NCBI GenBank assembly: GCA_023145835.1
Contig: JAGLDH010000008.1
Coordinates: 42,816-106,815 of the forward strand
Source: Methylococcales bacterium
GTDB lineage: Bacteria > Pseudomonadota > Gammaproteobacteria > Methylococcales > Methylomonadaceae
Direction of reading: 5' to 3'
Length of the DNA: 64,000 nucleotides
Shown: piece by piece, positions 27,491 through 37,728 of the stretch
Numbering within the stretch: the first letter of the stretch is position 1
How the letters are laid out: every line of letters begins with the position of its first letter
Notes under the pieces: generated by a model
What the model saw: the letters and a program-made list of their open reading frames with translations, nothing else
The model's database searches: none
Told to the model about the DNA's origin: nothing
Translations under genes and position numbers: made by a program

Positions 27491-30400
27491 CTATATCGTT
27501 TCAGCTTGTTCTTTTGGAGAAAAAACTAAATAATAAACTACTGGAATCACCAGTAAGGTAAATAAAGTTGAGGCTAAAATACCAAAAATAATGGCGATTG
27601 CCAGGCCACTAAAGACGGGATCCAGAGTGATAATAAGATTACCTAATAATGTCGTTCCAGCCGTTAATAAAACGGGACGCATACGAATGGCTCCTGCTTG
27701 TAATAGAGCATCTTCAAGAGGTAACCCTGCCTTTCTAGCTTGAACAATAAATTCAATTAGAATGAGAGCATTACGAATAACAATACCGGCTAAAGCAATC
27801 ATGCCTATCATTGCTGTTGCGGTAAATAAAACAGGATCTGGGCTATCTCCTATAAAGCGTTCTCCAAACTGATTTAGCATCCAAAAACCTGGCATAATGC
27901 CAATAACGGTCATAGGAATAGATGACATAATAATGAGTGATAATGCTGTTGATCCCGTTTGCAAGCGCATCACAAAATAGATGCCTATTAATGCAAAAGC
28001 AAAGGCGAGTCCCATATCGCGGAAAACCCGAATAGTTGTGTCCCATTCGCCTTCTCCGTCCCAAACAACAGTAATATCATTAGGGATTTGCCAAGGAATG
28101 CCTCCTCCAGAGTTGAAAAAACTTCGATTTTCCCAGTCTTGAGGGCTTATATCATGATCGTTCAAGTCTGCTTTTATGTCAGTAATCACTTCAACAGGTG
28201 TTCGTCCTTCTAATTCTGCCGTGACATAGACGACAGGTTTTAAGTCTTTATGATAAATAGCTTTATTTGCAGGTAACTCAATAAACTCACCCAGTTCACC
28301 CAGTGATATTAATGGAGTATTGTTATTACTTGACCTACCTTTAAGTGGCAAAACTTCTAAATCATTTTGACTGGTACGCATTTCTTTAGCTAAACGCAAA
28401 GTAATAGGGAGAGGATTTGCTTCTCTTTCTCGATTAAAAAAACCTGCAACTTGTCCTTGATTAGCTAGACGAAGATTCATTGCAATATCTTGCGTCGAAA
28501 TGCCAGAAAGCATGGCTTTTTCTTTGTCTGTTTTAAAGCGCCAAAGGGTTTGATCGGCTTCAACAGTAGAATCAACTTCCACAACAAAGGGTTCTTGTTT
28601 TAATCTATCCATGACGATTGAGGCAGTCTCTCTCTGTTTTTGATAATCAGTGAGAGAGTCTCCATAAATCTCAGCAACCACGGTACTTAATACAGGAGGG
28701 CCTGGAGGGACTTCAACAACTTTTATTGAAGTTCCATCAATATTAAGAGGTTCTAGCAGTTTGCGTAAACGTAGTAGGACTGCATGCGAGTTATGCTCTC
28801 TTTCTTGTCTAGGGGCTAAGGTTATGCGTAAATCTGCTAATTGAGGTGCTTGACGATAATAATATTGTCTTACTAATCCATTAAAGTCAATAGGGGAGGG
28901 TGTGCCTACATAACTGGCAATGGCTTTTACTTCTGGTAATTGGCGGGCTATTAAGGCTGATTTTTCTGTAATTGCAGCCGTTTGTTCTAGTGTACTACCT
29001 TCAGGCAAATCGACTAATATTTGTATTTCATCTTTGTTATCAAAAGGTAATAATTTGAGAGGAACCATTCGGAAAACAGGTAAGCTGGCAGTGATAACAA
29101 AAAGGCCAATAAATAGCCCAATTAATAACCATGCTTTTTTGCGCGAAGAAATGAAAGGGCCTACCAGTTTACGATAAACGGTTAATAAACCATCTGAGGT
29201 TTCGGCTTCTTCTGTTGGTTTTAGAGCCTTACTGGATAACCAAGGCGTCACCATAAAGGCAACTAAGGTGGAAATGATAACGGCAATGGGTACATTAAAG
29301 GCCATGGGAGCCATATAAGGTCCCATCATACCTGTAATAAAAGCGAGAGGGACAAAGGCAAGAATAATGGTAACAGTAGACATTAATAGAGCTGAGCGAA
29401 TTTCTGCCATCGCTTGAATAATCCGCTCTGAAGCATCGCCAGTCCCATTGCGCATAAATCGTTCGATATTATCAATCCCTGTAATAGGGTCATCAACTAG
29501 TAGGCCTAAGGATAAAATCAGAGCAAATAAAGTGACTCTATTAATGGAATAGCCAAAGGCCATATCGAGCATAAGAGTCAGGCCATAACAAATTGGAATG
29601 GCTAAACCGACAACTAAAGCCGCTCTCCAACCAAGAAAAACGGCAATAAAAACAACGACAGTAAAAATAGCAAAAGCTAAACTTGTTGTTAAATTAGAGA
29701 CTTTATCATCCGCTGTTTTCCCGTAATCACGTAAAACTTCAACATGGATTTCTGGTGGTAATAATTCTTTTTGTAAATTGGCAATATGTTCATGAATATT
29801 TTCTGCAAGCCAGACTGCATTTGACCCGCGTTTTTTTGCAATGGCTAAAGTAACCATTGGGTATTGCTTCTCATATTCCTTAGATAATGGGTGACCAGGT
29901 GCAAATTCTATCCAACTATAATGATCAACTTCTGCTGGTCCATCAGTGATGGTTGCGACATCTTGTAAATAAACGGGTAAGCCATTAACCACATTAATGA
30001 CTAATGTTTTCAATTGTTCTAGAGATCTAATAAAATCGCCTGCTTCTACAATGACTGATTGGTTATTAGCCGATACGATGCCTGAATAATGTAATTGATT
30101 AGATGCAGCAATTGCTTGAATGATTTCAGTTGCTGTCGTTTTTCTGGCAGCCATGCTTTGAGGATTAAACTGAACATTAATGTTTCTGGCTCTACCCCCA
30201 ACAATACTGACTTGATTAGTATCTTCAATTTGTTGTACTGAGGTTGTTATTTCATCAGCAAATCGTTTTAAATCAAAATCACTGTATCGGTCTGGATTGC
30301 TGCTCCATAAACCGAGAATGACGGTGGGCACATCATCAACTTCTAAGGGTTTGATTATCCAGTTACTGACAGATGCTGGGATTTTGTCTTGATTAGAATA

Positions 30401-30781
30401 TAATTTGTTATAAGCATTCAATAAAGACTCTTCACGGTCTTCTCCTACATAGTAGCGTAGGGTGACTACAGCATTACCTGCGCCAGAACGGGAATAAATA
30501 TGTTCAACACCTGTGATTTGAGATAAAAGTTTCTCTAACGGTAAAGTCACTTGTTTTTCAATTTGTTTTGCGGATAAACCGGGTGCAGAGATAATGACAT
30601 CTGCCATGGGCACAACAATTTGCGGTTCTTCTTCTCTAGGCGTGTAAATCAATGCAAGAGCGCCTAAAGAAAAGGAAAGGATGAAAAATAGGACGGGTAA
30701 CCCACCTTTTAAGGAATAGGCAACTAGATTGTCTAACCATGTATGTTCTGTAGAATGAGATGATTTCACGTCTTGTTCCAT
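27491..30781 (-). CDS. RND efflux permease (AcrB/MexB superfamily)
   Basis: 1096-residue inner-membrane proton antiporter. The first helix is near residues 30-50 and two large periplasmic domains are separated by transmembrane blocks. The conserved tract GLLVDDPITGIDNIERFMR near TM4 carries the Asp pair needed for proton relay. The C-terminal VTGGT-like motif appears as LTAGTTLLGNLIITL. It is the first gene of the operon, unlike most RND operons where the adaptor leads. The ATG at 30781 has no obvious ribosome site; a GTG four codons later has GGA upstream. It may be a heavy-metal or multidrug-type pump; the sequence does not settle which. Confidence 0.92.
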   Translation of the reverse strand: MEQDVKSSHSTEHTWLDNLVAYSLKGGLPVLFFILSFSLGALALIYTPREEEPQIVVPMADVIISAPGLSAKQIEKQVTLPLEKLLSQITGVEHIYSRSGAGNAVVTLRYYVGEDREESLLNAYNKLYSNQDKIPASVSNWIIKPLEVDDVPTVILGLWSSNPDRYSDFDLKRFADEITTSVQQIEDTNQVSIVGGRARNINVQFNPQSMAARKTTATEIIQAIAASNQLHYSGIVSANNQSVIVEAGDFIRSLEQLKTLVINVVNGLPVYLQDVATITDGPAEVDHYSWIEFAPGHPLSKEYEKQYPMVTLAIAKKRGSNAVWLAENIHEHIANLQKELLPPEIHVEVLRDYGKTADDKVSNLTTSLAFAIFTVVVFIAVFLGWRAALVVGLAIPICYGLTLMLDMAFGYSINRVTLFALILSLGLLVDDPITGIDNIERFMRNGTGDASERIIQAMAEIRSALLMSTVTIILAFVPLAFITGMMGPYMAPMAFNVPIAVIISTLVAFMVTPWLSSKALKPTEEAETSDGLLTVYRKLVGPFISSRKKAWLLIGLFIGLFVITASLPVFRMVPLKLLPFDNKDEIQILVDLPEGSTLEQTAAITEKSALIARQLPEVKAIASYVGTPSPIDFNGLVRQYYYRQAPQLADLRITLAPRQEREHNSHAVLLRLRKLLEPLNIDGTSIKVVEVPPGPPVLSTVVAEIYGDSLTDYQKQRETASIVMDRLKQEPFVVEVDSTVEADQTLWRFKTDKEKAMLSGISTQDIAMNLRLANQGQVAGFFNREREANPLPITLRLAKEMRTSQNDLEVLPLKGRSSNNNTPLISLGELGEFIELPANKAIYHKDLKPVVYVTAELEGRTPVEVITDIKADLNDHDISPQDWENRSFFNSGGGIPWQIPNDITVVWDGEGEWDTTIRVFRDMGLAFAFALIGIYFVMRLQTGSTALSLIIMSSIPMTVIGIMPGFWMLNQFGERFIGDSPDPVLFTATAMIGMIALAGIVIRNALILIEFIVQARKAGLPLEDALLQAGAIRMRPVLLTAGTTLLGNLIITLDPVFSGLAIAIIFGILASTLFTLLVIPVVYYLVFSPKEQAETI

Positions 30782-30913
30782 GATTTTAAAAAGGAAGGTT
30801 TAATTTGTGTATTGAAAATTTATATATAATTATATTCTTATATTGATGGTTTGTTAAGAGTTTTTTCTAAGTGACGGGATAGCGGACTTTTCGAATAGAA
30901 TTTCTATTATTGA

Positions 30914-30934
30914 CTAGGCGTCCTAGGCTATAAT
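30914..30934 (+). promoter_or_regulatory. Possible proA promoter -10 with overlapping palindrome
   Basis: A consensus -10 hexamer TATAAT (30929-30934) lies 36 bases before the proA start. Just upstream is the short palindrome CTAGG-CGT-CCTAG (30914-30926). The TTGACT upstream is only 13 bases from the -10, too close for a standard -35, so the promoter call rests mainly on the -10. Confidence 0.4.
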
Positions 30935-30970
30935 GATAAGTTAATATACTTTAAATAAGAGCATAGTATA

Positions 30971-32227
30971 GTGGAAGTAATTGAATATATGAATAAACTT
31001 GGCATGCAAGCTAGAAAAGCAGGCCAAGAAATTAGTAAAGCTGATTCGGGTAAAAAGAATCTAGCATTACTGAAAATAGCAGAAGCGATTGTCAATAATA
31101 AAAACTTATTAGTTATTGAAAATAAAAAAGATCTAGAGGCGGGTAAAAAAAATGGATTGGATTCTGCGCTTTTAGATCGGCTTGAATTAACACCTTCGAG
31201 AATTGATGCGATGGTTGAAGGACTTAATCAAGTCGCTGCATTGGCTGACCCGGTCGGGGGAATAACAGACCTTAGTTATAGACCAAGTGGTATTCAGGTC
31301 GGACAAATGCGAGTTCCTTTAGGTGTGATTGGTATTATTTATGAGTCTCGTCCAAACGTAACGGTTGATGCGGCTGCTTTATGTTTAAAATCGGGTAATG
31401 CATGTATTTTAAGAGGGGGTTCTGAAGCGATTCATTCTAACCAGGCTATCGCAGCCTGTATATCTGAAGGATTAAAATCTGCCGGCTTACCTGTTGACGC
31501 TGTGCAAGTGGTAGAAACAACGGATCGTGCTGCTGTAGGCGCATTGATTACCATGGATAAGTATGTGGATGTGATTGTTCCGCGGGGTGGAAAAGGGTTG
31601 ATTGAGCGAATTAGTCAAGATGCGACCATTGCTGTGATTAAACATTTAGATGGTATCTGCCATGTTTATATAGATAATAAAGCGGATATTGAAAAAGCGG
31701 TTAATATCGCTTTTAATTCAAAAACGCATCGTTATGGAGTCTGTAATGCGATGGAGACACTTTTGGTTGCAGAAGGAATCGCTGCTAAAGTATTACCGCT
31801 ATTAGCAGAAAAATATCAGCAAGAAAGCGTTGAGTTAAGAGGATGTCTTAAAACATGTTCATTGATTCCAAACTGTACTAGAGCAACAGATGAAGATTGG
31901 GATGCTGAGTATTTAGCACCTGTATTATCAATTAAAATTGTAGCCACTATTGATGAAGCAATTGAGCATATTAATCAACACAGCTCAGCACATACTGAAT
32001 CAATCATTACTGAAGACTACACCTTAGCAAGACGTTTTTTGCGTGAAGTGGATTCAAGCTCTGTAATGATTAATGCATCGACTCGTTTTGCAGATGGCTT
32101 TGAGTACGGCTTAGGTGCTGAAATTGGAATTAGTACTGATAAGTTACATGCTAGAGGCCCTGTAGGACTAAATGGATTAACATCACTAAAATATGTGGTC
32201 TTTGGTGACGGGCAAATAAGAGCTTAA
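30971..32227 (+). CDS. proA: Gamma-glutamyl phosphate reductase ProA
   Basis: 418-residue aldehyde-dehydrogenase-like enzyme making glutamate semialdehyde in proline synthesis. The signature [23 protein letters not shown] and the catalytic-Cys region [16 protein letters not shown] (about residue 258) are intact, as is the C-terminal [21 protein letters not shown]. The GTG at 30971 is the reported start; an ATG six codons later is possible. nadD follows directly. Confidence 0.96.
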   Translation: MEVIEYMNKLGMQARKAGQEISKADSGKKNLALLKIAEAIVNNKNLLVIENKKDLEAGKKNGLDSALLDRLELTPSRIDAMVEGLNQVAALADPVGGITDLSYRPSGIQVGQMRVPLGVIGIIYESRPNVTVDAAALCLKSGNACILRGGSEAIHSNQAIAACISEGLKSAGLPVDAVQVVETTDRAAVGALITMDKYVDVIVPRGGKGLIERISQDATIAVIKHLDGICHVYIDNKADIEKAVNIAFNSKTHRYGVCNAMETLLVAEGIAAKVLPLLAEKYQQESVELRGCLKTCSLIPNCTRATDEDWDAEYLAPVLSIKIVATIDEAIEHINQHSSAHTESIITEDYTLARRFLREVDSSSVMINASTRFADGFEYGLGAEIGISTDKLHARGPVGLNGLTSLKYVVFGDGQIRA

Positions 32228-32848
32228 ATGATTGGTATTTATGGAGGAACGTTTGACCCTGTTCACTATGGACATCTGAGAACCGCTTTAGAAGTAAAAG
32301 AAAAATTTTTATTAGATGAAGTTCGTTTAATTCCTTGTGCACAACCTGCTCATAAAGCGTTGCCTTTAACATTGCCAGAAATGCGATTAGCTATGTTGGA
32401 ATTGGCTGTTAAAAATCAGCCTGGTTTAGTCATAGATAGACGAGAATTGGTTAGAGATGGGTATTCTTATATGATTGATACCCTTAAATCATTAAGAAGT
32501 GAAACGCCTCGCCAATCATTACTCTTGTTTATTGGGACTGATGCTTTTAAAGGACTGGCTGATTGGTATCAATGGCAACAGTTATTTGACTATGCACATA
32601 TCGTCGTTATCACCAGGCCTGGGTATCAATTGAAACAGATACCTGATTTTCTTTCGTCAAAATTAACAGAAGATAGAGAAAAATTGATACGTGATAGACT
32701 CGGTTATTTGTTTTTTCAATCAGTCACTCAGCTAGATATATCTGCTACAGCAATTAGAGCCACTATAGAAGCAGGGCTTAATCCAGGGTTTTTATTACCC
32801 GATAATGTTATTAACTATATAAAAAACAATAAACTTTATTTAACTTAA
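32228..32848 (+). CDS. nadD: Nicotinate-nucleotide adenylyltransferase NadD
   Basis: 206-residue enzyme of NAD synthesis that adenylates nicotinate mononucleotide. The nucleotidyltransferase motif GGTFDPVHYGHLR is at residues 5-17 and the ISATAIR motif near the C-terminus binds ATP phosphates. It abuts the proA stop and precedes rsfS, the common gammaproteobacterial trio. Confidence 0.96.
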   Translation: MIGIYGGTFDPVHYGHLRTALEVKEKFLLDEVRLIPCAQPAHKALPLTLPEMRLAMLELAVKNQPGLVIDRRELVRDGYSYMIDTLKSLRSETPRQSLLLFIGTDAFKGLADWYQWQQLFDYAHIVVITRPGYQLKQIPDFLSSKLTEDREKLIRDRLGYLFFQSVTQLDISATAIRATIEAGLNPGFLLPDNVINYIKNNKLYLT

Positions 32849-32884
32849 AAAATAAGTTTATTTAGCAAATTAAAGAGAGAATAA

Positions 32885-33232
32885 ATGCAAGTAAAAGAAT
32901 TATTAAAAATGGTACAAGAAGTTCTAGATGATCATAAAGGGCAGGATATAACTGTCTTAGATGTTGAAGGGAAAACTAGTTTTACAGATTATATGATTTT
33001 GGTTACCTCTACATCAGAGCGACATGCTAAATCATTGGCTGGTTATGTGGTCGAAAAAGTAAAAGCAAAGGGTATGATGCCATTAGGTGTAGAAGGTGAA
33101 AAGGATTCTGATTGGGTACTAGTGGATCTAGGTGACGTGATTATACATATTATGACTGCGAAAGCGCGTGAATTTTATGAGTTAGAAAAATTATGGTCTA
33201 TTGATAGAGTAGAAGAGACTGCAGAATACTAA
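32885..33232 (+). CDS. rsfS: Ribosome silencing factor RsfS
   Basis: 115-residue RsfS/YbeB that binds L14 and blocks subunit joining in starvation. Signature DYMILVTSTSERHAKSLAGYV and the later HIMTAKAREFYELEKLW. The ribosome site AGAGAG is upstream. RlmH (ybeA), often next, is absent; a gene-poor stretch follows. Confidence 0.95.
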   Translation: MQVKELLKMVQEVLDDHKGQDITVLDVEGKTSFTDYMILVTSTSERHAKSLAGYVVEKVKAKGMMPLGVEGEKDSDWVLVDLGDVIIHIMTAKAREFYELEKLWSIDRVEETAEY

Positions 33233-33238
33233 GGTGTT

Positions 33239-33262
33239 TTAGGTCAGACTTTATTTGACCTT
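33239..33262 (+). terminator. Weak hairpin after rsfS
   Basis: A 6-bp stem AGGTCA/TGACCT with a nine-base loop, followed by TTATT, lies directly after the rsfS stop. It is short and only a plausible terminator. Confidence 0.4.
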
Positions 33263-33591
33263 ATTAAAGAAATTTCGGTTCAATCATGAAATGAAAGAGG
33301 GCTGTTGCAACCTCATTGCCTACCCCATGAAAACTGGGGTTGATGTATATAATGATCAGAGTGTAGATAAGCCATGGCATATCTTTTAAAGTTCTCGAAA
33401 TGACAGGATAAAATCTTAGTATTTTTTGCGTATAGTAAGACTATGAAAGAATTATCAAAAACCAGTCAAAATGAGAGTTTTTCTTCAAATTTATAATACT
33501 TTCACAGCCTTTGTGTCACCTACTACGAACTAAAGCTTATTATTTTATTTTTCTGGTTTTAGCGAAAGTTGGCTTATGAACCAAAGTTGAG
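33263..33591. other. Gene-poor intergenic stretch
   Basis: 329 bases without a supportable gene. The only structure seen is a compact hairpin ACCCCA/TGGGGT at 33322-33340 without a T-run. No transposon ends recognised. Confidence 0.35.
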
Positions 33592-34129
33592 CTATTCAAA
33601 TTGAATATCTCTTATTTTATAGCTCTGCCCTTTGTAAAATACTAAATCAAGCAGGCTAATTTTAGTCGCTAGGGGGGCAATATTGTCAAAGGTAATGATA
33701 ATTTCTAGGGGAGTGTCTGCATCGAATAAATGATCAGGGACTGCGCTCTTATAAGTCGTATTGATTCGAGGAATGGTGAAGGAAGCTGCGTCATAAATCC
33801 TCCCTTTATCGTCCGTTAGCCTAGCTTTAGTATTAACTCCAACAATATGATTATCCCTATCCCTATCCTGACCTACACTGGTAACCTTCAGCTTAACAGG
33901 TAACTGTTCTGATTTCCGTACAGCGCTGATTAACTGCACCACAAAGTTATCCTCCAAAATACCTACTAGGGGATCAGAGCCAACAACCAGTACTTCAAAA
34001 TCATTTAGTTTCAATACTACATCACGATAAGTTGTATCACCAACCCACGTATGTATCAATAGCATGGCTATTTCCAACAAACCCTAGAAGGATGACAGCC
34101 AGTATTTTTTTAAAGGGTGATTTTTTCAT
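33592..34129 (-). pseudogene. Small secreted protein with frameshifted signal peptide
   Basis: Unrecognised. The long open frame (33592-34080) has no sensible start. On the same strand, the ATG at 34129 begins a textbook signal peptide (MKKSPFKKILAVILLGFVGNSHA) that shifts out of frame just before the mature domain. Together they make a protein of about 178 residues with beta-rich periplasmic features (DTTYRDVVLKLNDFEVLVVG, later DNIAPLATKISLLDLVFYKG). One extra base between about 34045 and 34080 would account for the break. It is either a recent pseudogene or a sequencing error. Function is unknown. Confidence 0.55.
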
Positions 34130-34620
34130 AATAAACTTCAAAATATTTTTATTATTGATTGTTCACACTTAGCCCACAGTTAATCTAGAAAAGCACTTGC
34201 TCAAAAAGTTTTCTATGATTAACAAGCTAATGAACGTGTGTGGAATAAGTTTTAATAGCAAGTGTACAGCACAAAACGATAGATTAGAAGCAAACCTTCT
34301 ATTAGCCCTACTAGCTTCTAAACACTCAAGGTCGAGTGTAAATTATAAATAATTAAAGGAATGTGAAATATTACCTGACTTTAGGTGTGGTATGAGAAAC
34401 CCAGCTATAGTGGACTCTCAGTATTGACTAATTGAAAATATTAAAATGCTACAAATTTTGATATTAAACCAAAACAAACAATAATTAAATTTACTGATGA
34501 TTTAAAGAGAAAATTCTTCTTGATTTACTCATAGATTTTCCCATAATGCGTGCGCAACTGATTTAATTAAGTTTAAGAAATCCATATTCCTGTCGATATA
34601 AAAGGTATGACTAATGGAGT
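34130..34620. other. Intergenic region, nothing recognised
   Basis: About 490 AT-rich bases between the frameshifted secreted-protein gene and the FlgP-like lipoprotein gene. I see no ORF with a ribosome site, no repeat shared with other parts of the window and no clear promoter. Confidence 0.35.
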
Positions 34621-34626
34621 ATGTGT

Positions 34627-35307
34627 GTGAAAAAAATAATTTTAAGGGTTTTTTTCGTTTTAAGTTTAATCATATTAACAGCATGTTCTGCTGTTAATAC
34701 CCAAAAACAAAATTATTTTGTTTATAAAACATTGGTTGCTAGTGGTTATAGTCAGCTATCAAATAAAGCGCATCTTAGCCCATCGCAAAATAGGTATGCT
34801 TCAGAGCAGACAGCTAAATTAAATTCCTATAGAGCATTGGCCAAGCAACTTTATAGTGAAGAATTAACGGGTGGAATGACAGTTGCTGATCAGGTTATTA
34901 AGAATGAGTCCTTTAGAACCTATCTAGACTTGTTTTTACGTGAAGCTAAAGTTATAGACTCGACGGTTTTTTCTAATCAGCAAAAACTAGTTCTTGAATT
35001 AAAGTTATCCCCACGATTTTACGCTTGTTTTTCTACGACAGTCGATGTTGTTAATCGATGTTTAAAACAAGATGATAAAATGGCCTTTACCCGAGTAGGG
35101 TATAAACAAGTCCCGGTGAACACGGTTAATTTAGACTGTGTTTCTCTTGATTGTGCTTCGCAATTAAGTGTCTCTGGCTTTTCTAAAAAGAAAAATTCAT
35201 TTGATAGTGCTATGCTTGATTATGGGCTTTATGATCGAGAGTGGACCATTAATATGGCTCTGAAGAGTGTATTTCGCTATTTTGTCATCAATAGAGTTAA
35301 TTTTTAA
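34627..35307 (+). CDS. flgP: FlgP-like LPP20-family outer-membrane lipoprotein
   Basis: 226-residue lipoprotein. The preferred start is the GTG at 34627, which lies 7 bases after GGAG; the ATG at 34621 is too close to that site. The lipoprotein signal ends at LTAC, the Cys being the lipidated residue. The central stretch YASEQTAKLNSYRALAKQLYSEELTGGMTVADQVIKN is the LPP20/FlgP pattern; FlgP is part of the outer-membrane H-ring of sheathed or polar flagella. The C-terminal about 90 residues are not recognised. The FlgT-like gene follows 26 bases later, which supports the call. No other flagellar gene is in the window. Confidence 0.65.
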   Translation: MKKIILRVFFVLSLIILTACSAVNTQKQNYFVYKTLVASGYSQLSNKAHLSPSQNRYASEQTAKLNSYRALAKQLYSEELTGGMTVADQVIKNESFRTYLDLFLREAKVIDSTVFSNQQKLVLELKLSPRFYACFSTTVDVVNRCLKQDDKMAFTRVGYKQVPVNTVNLDCVSLDCASQLSVSGFSKKKNSFDSAMLDYGLYDREWTINMALKSVFRYFVINRVNF

Positions 35308-35333
35308 TTGATCCAGTATGTAGATAAATATTA

Positions 35334-36500
35334 ATGAATCATCTTTTAGTTAAAGTTTTCATTTTTTTTGGTTTATTTTTTATACAAAGTTGTGCAACAC
35401 AACAAAAAGATGATTCTTTGTCTTCAAACAAACTTGCCAGTCGAGTCATCACCACAGAAGGGCAAGCCAATATAGTCAACGGGGCAAAACTATTCGCAAG
35501 AAAAGAAGCGTTTAAAGATGCTATTAGAAATGCTGCATATCAATTAGGCCATATTGTTTCTTCAGAATCACTGCTGGGTAGCACAAAAGTGGTTGATGAA
35601 TGGACAGTTGATGATGTCTATTTTTTACAATTATTATCAACTATTTCCGATGGGCAACAATGTCACTCACCTTACCGAAAAAAAATAGTAGTGACTGGCT
35701 TTCCTATTGTGACTTCTGGGCAAGTGAGTGCAAATGAAACTCAAGATTTATATAGCGGTATTCCAAGAGAAATAATGAACCACCTGATTGAATCAGGTGA
35801 TTTTATAGGCCAAAATAAAACACATACTGTTCTATATAGCAGACCGGATATCGCACCAGAGGTTACGCTTGAAACTGAATATCAAGACTCTATTATTGTT
35901 CAAGTCGCTCAAGGTCAGGGTTCTCAGTTTGTCATGTCTGGTGTAATTAGAGACCTAGAAGTTGAGTCCACAGAGTATGTTAGAGGGGCTGGTTTTATGG
36001 CTCAGATGAAGTCAGCCATGAGGGATTTTATGGCAAGACGTGGGATAGCGATTGATATTTATATTCATGATGGAATCAGTGGCGCGTTATTATTCCAGCA
36101 TCGATATACAGATACAGCCATTGGAGATGTGTGGATTCCTTCAGGTTATACGGTGGGTAGTGAGCGGTTTAAATCAACACCTTCAGGGCATAAAATTTCA
36201 AAAATCATACAATTAGCAAGTAAAGATATTAAGGATTTATTTGCATGTTACCCTTTTTCTGCAAGAGTAGTAAAAGTAGAAAAGAATAAGGTCTATTTTG
36301 CTGCAGGGACTCAGGATAAATTGAAACGGGGTGATAATTTGGTTGTTTACGCGGTAAATTCAAATGCAGGATTAAAGGAAAAACGCTTGATTGGGGTGGT
36401 GAGTGTGCAAGATGTTCAGAGTAATTTCTCAGTAGGCATCATGGAAATTATTTCGGATGCAAGAAAAATTAAAGCAGGAGATTTAGTTAAAAGTTGGTAA
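35334..36500 (+). CDS. flgT: FlgT-like flagellar H-ring protein
   Basis: 388 residues. The N-terminal hydrophobic signal ends near FIQSC, so it may be a lipoprotein; FlgT is usually simply periplasmic. The N-terminal domain has VITTEGQANIVNGAKLFARKEAFKDAIRNAA, the FlgT_N-type opening, followed by a middle domain with FVMSGVIRDLEVES. The C-terminal SH3-like domain has KRGDNLVVYAVNSNAG and KAGDLVKSW. In Vibrio, FlgT organises the H- and T-rings of the polar flagellum. The assignment is from domain pattern and its pairing with the FlgP-like gene. Confidence 0.72.
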   Translation: MNHLLVKVFIFFGLFFIQSCATQQKDDSLSSNKLASRVITTEGQANIVNGAKLFARKEAFKDAIRNAAYQLGHIVSSESLLGSTKVVDEWTVDDVYFLQLLSTISDGQQCHSPYRKKIVVTGFPIVTSGQVSANETQDLYSGIPREIMNHLIESGDFIGQNKTHTVLYSRPDIAPEVTLETEYQDSIIVQVAQGQGSQFVMSGVIRDLEVESTEYVRGAGFMAQMKSAMRDFMARRGIAIDIYIHDGISGALLFQHRYTDTAIGDVWIPSGYTVGSERFKSTPSGHKISKIIQLASKDIKDLFACYPFSARVVKVEKNKVYFAAGTQDKLKRGDNLVVYAVNSNAGLKEKRLIGVVSVQDVQSNFSVGIMEIISDARKIKAGDLVKSW

Positions 36501-36530
36501 GGCAGACATTGATTAAGTTGTTCGCCTTAC
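36497..36530. terminator. Hairpin between convergent flgT-like and aminotransferase genes
   Basis: A 7-bp stem GTAAGGC/GCCTTAC with a 20-base loop. There is no strong T-run on either side. It lies at the end of flgT and just past the aminotransferase stop, so a bidirectional role is plausible. Confidence 0.35.
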
Positions 36531-36546
36531 AAACCGGTATCAATAT

Positions 36547-37728
36547 TTAGATTGCTTGCTTAATTCTTTCCAGCGCATTTTTCAAGTTTTCCATACTCGT
36601 TGCAATAGAAATTCTAATATGGCCTGGGCAACCAAATGCCGAGCCAGGGACTAACGCAACCCCTGCTTTTTCAATTAAGTATTCAGCAAAATCAAGATCA
36701 TCATCGATCCCCTCTAGTTTTGACATTAATTTTTCTACATTTGGGAACACATAGAATGTTCCATCACTAGTTAAACAGTCAACACCATCAATCGTATTGA
36801 GTTCTTCAACAACATAATCATGACGTTTTTTAAACTCAACTAACATTGTTTCAATACAGCTTTGGTCGCCAGAAATAGCTTCTACTGCAGCATATTGAGA
36901 AATAGAGGTAGGGTTAGATGTACTTTGAGACTGAATTTTACGCATAGCACCAATTAGGGATGCAGGGCCTGCTGCATAACCAATGCGCCATCCAGTCATA
37001 GAGTAAGCTTTAGAGATGCCATTTAAAACCATGGTGCGATCATATAACTCAGGGCAGGCGTTAAGGATATTAACAAAACTGCCTCTTTCCCAAAGGATAT
37101 GTTCATACATATCATCCGTCGCAACAATAATATTTGGAAAATCTTTTAATACATTGCCCAATGCTTTAAGTTCTTCTGATGAATAAGCAACACCGGTTGG
37201 ATTAGAAGGACTATTAATAACAAACAAACGTGTTTTATCAGTAATCGCATCACGTAATTGCTCTGCAGTAATTTTAAATTGCTGTTTTTGTTTAGTTTCA
37301 ACAATAACAGGGATACCATCTGCTAACAAAACCATATCAGGGTAAGAGACCCAATAAGGTGCAGGAATGATCACTTCATCGCCAGTGTTAAGTAAAGCCT
37401 GTGTTAAGTTAAAAAAACTCTGTTTACCACCACAAGAAACAAGAATTTGATTTGTTTGATAATCAAAGCCATTATCATTTTTAAATTTAGTAATAATAGC
37501 TTGTTTCAATTCTGCTATGCCATCAACAGCAGTGTATTTAGTCTTGCCATCATTAATAGCCTTAATGCCTGCTGTTTTAATATGGTCGGGCGTGTCAAAG
37601 TCAGGCTCTCCTGCACCTAGACCAATGATGTCTTTACCTGCTGCGCGCATCTCAGCAACTTTAGCTGTAATTGCTAGAGTAGGAGATGGGTTGACCGCGT
37701 TAACCCTATTAGATAGCTTAATACTCAT
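36547..37728 (-). CDS. Class I pyridoxal-phosphate aspartate aminotransferase
   Basis: 393-residue fold-type I aminotransferase of the I-gamma group (aspartate or aspartate/prephenate aminotransferase). The N-terminal GLGAGEPDFDTPDHIK binds substrate, and NSPSNPTGV, the PLP-Asp region and SKAYSMTGWRIGYAAGP (Schiff-base Lys in SKAYS) are intact, as is the C-terminal GHIRISIA Arg. It catalyses aspartate/2-oxoglutarate exchange; prephenate use cannot be judged. The gene stands alone, convergent with flgT. Confidence 0.92.
   Translation of the reverse strand: MSIKLSNRVNAVNPSPTLAITAKVAEMRAAGKDIIGLGAGEPDFDTPDHIKTAGIKAINDGKTKYTAVDGIAELKQAIITKFKNDNGFDYQTNQILVSCGGKQSFFNLTQALLNTGDEVIIPAPYWVSYPDMVLLADGIPVIVETKQKQQFKITAEQLRDAITDKTRLFVINSPSNPTGVAYSSEELKALGNVLKDFPNIIVATDDMYEHILWERGSFVNILNACPELYDRTMVLNGISKAYSMTGWRIGYAAGPASLIGAMRKIQSQSTSNPTSISQYAAVEAISGDQSCIETMLVEFKKRHDYVVEELNTIDGVDCLTSDGTFYVFPNVEKLMSKLEGIDDDLDFAEYLIEKAGVALVPGSAFGCPGHIRISIATSMENLKNALERIKQAI

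Noticed and set aside
30911..30934. Standard sigma-70 promoter TTGACT...TATAAT before proA
   Set aside because: The spacing is only 13 bases; the -10 is kept as a weak regulatory call but the pair is not accepted as a normal promoter.
33322..33340. Terminator or REP element at the ACCCCA/TGGGGT hairpin
   Set aside because: No T-run, no second copy in the window and no adjacent gene end.
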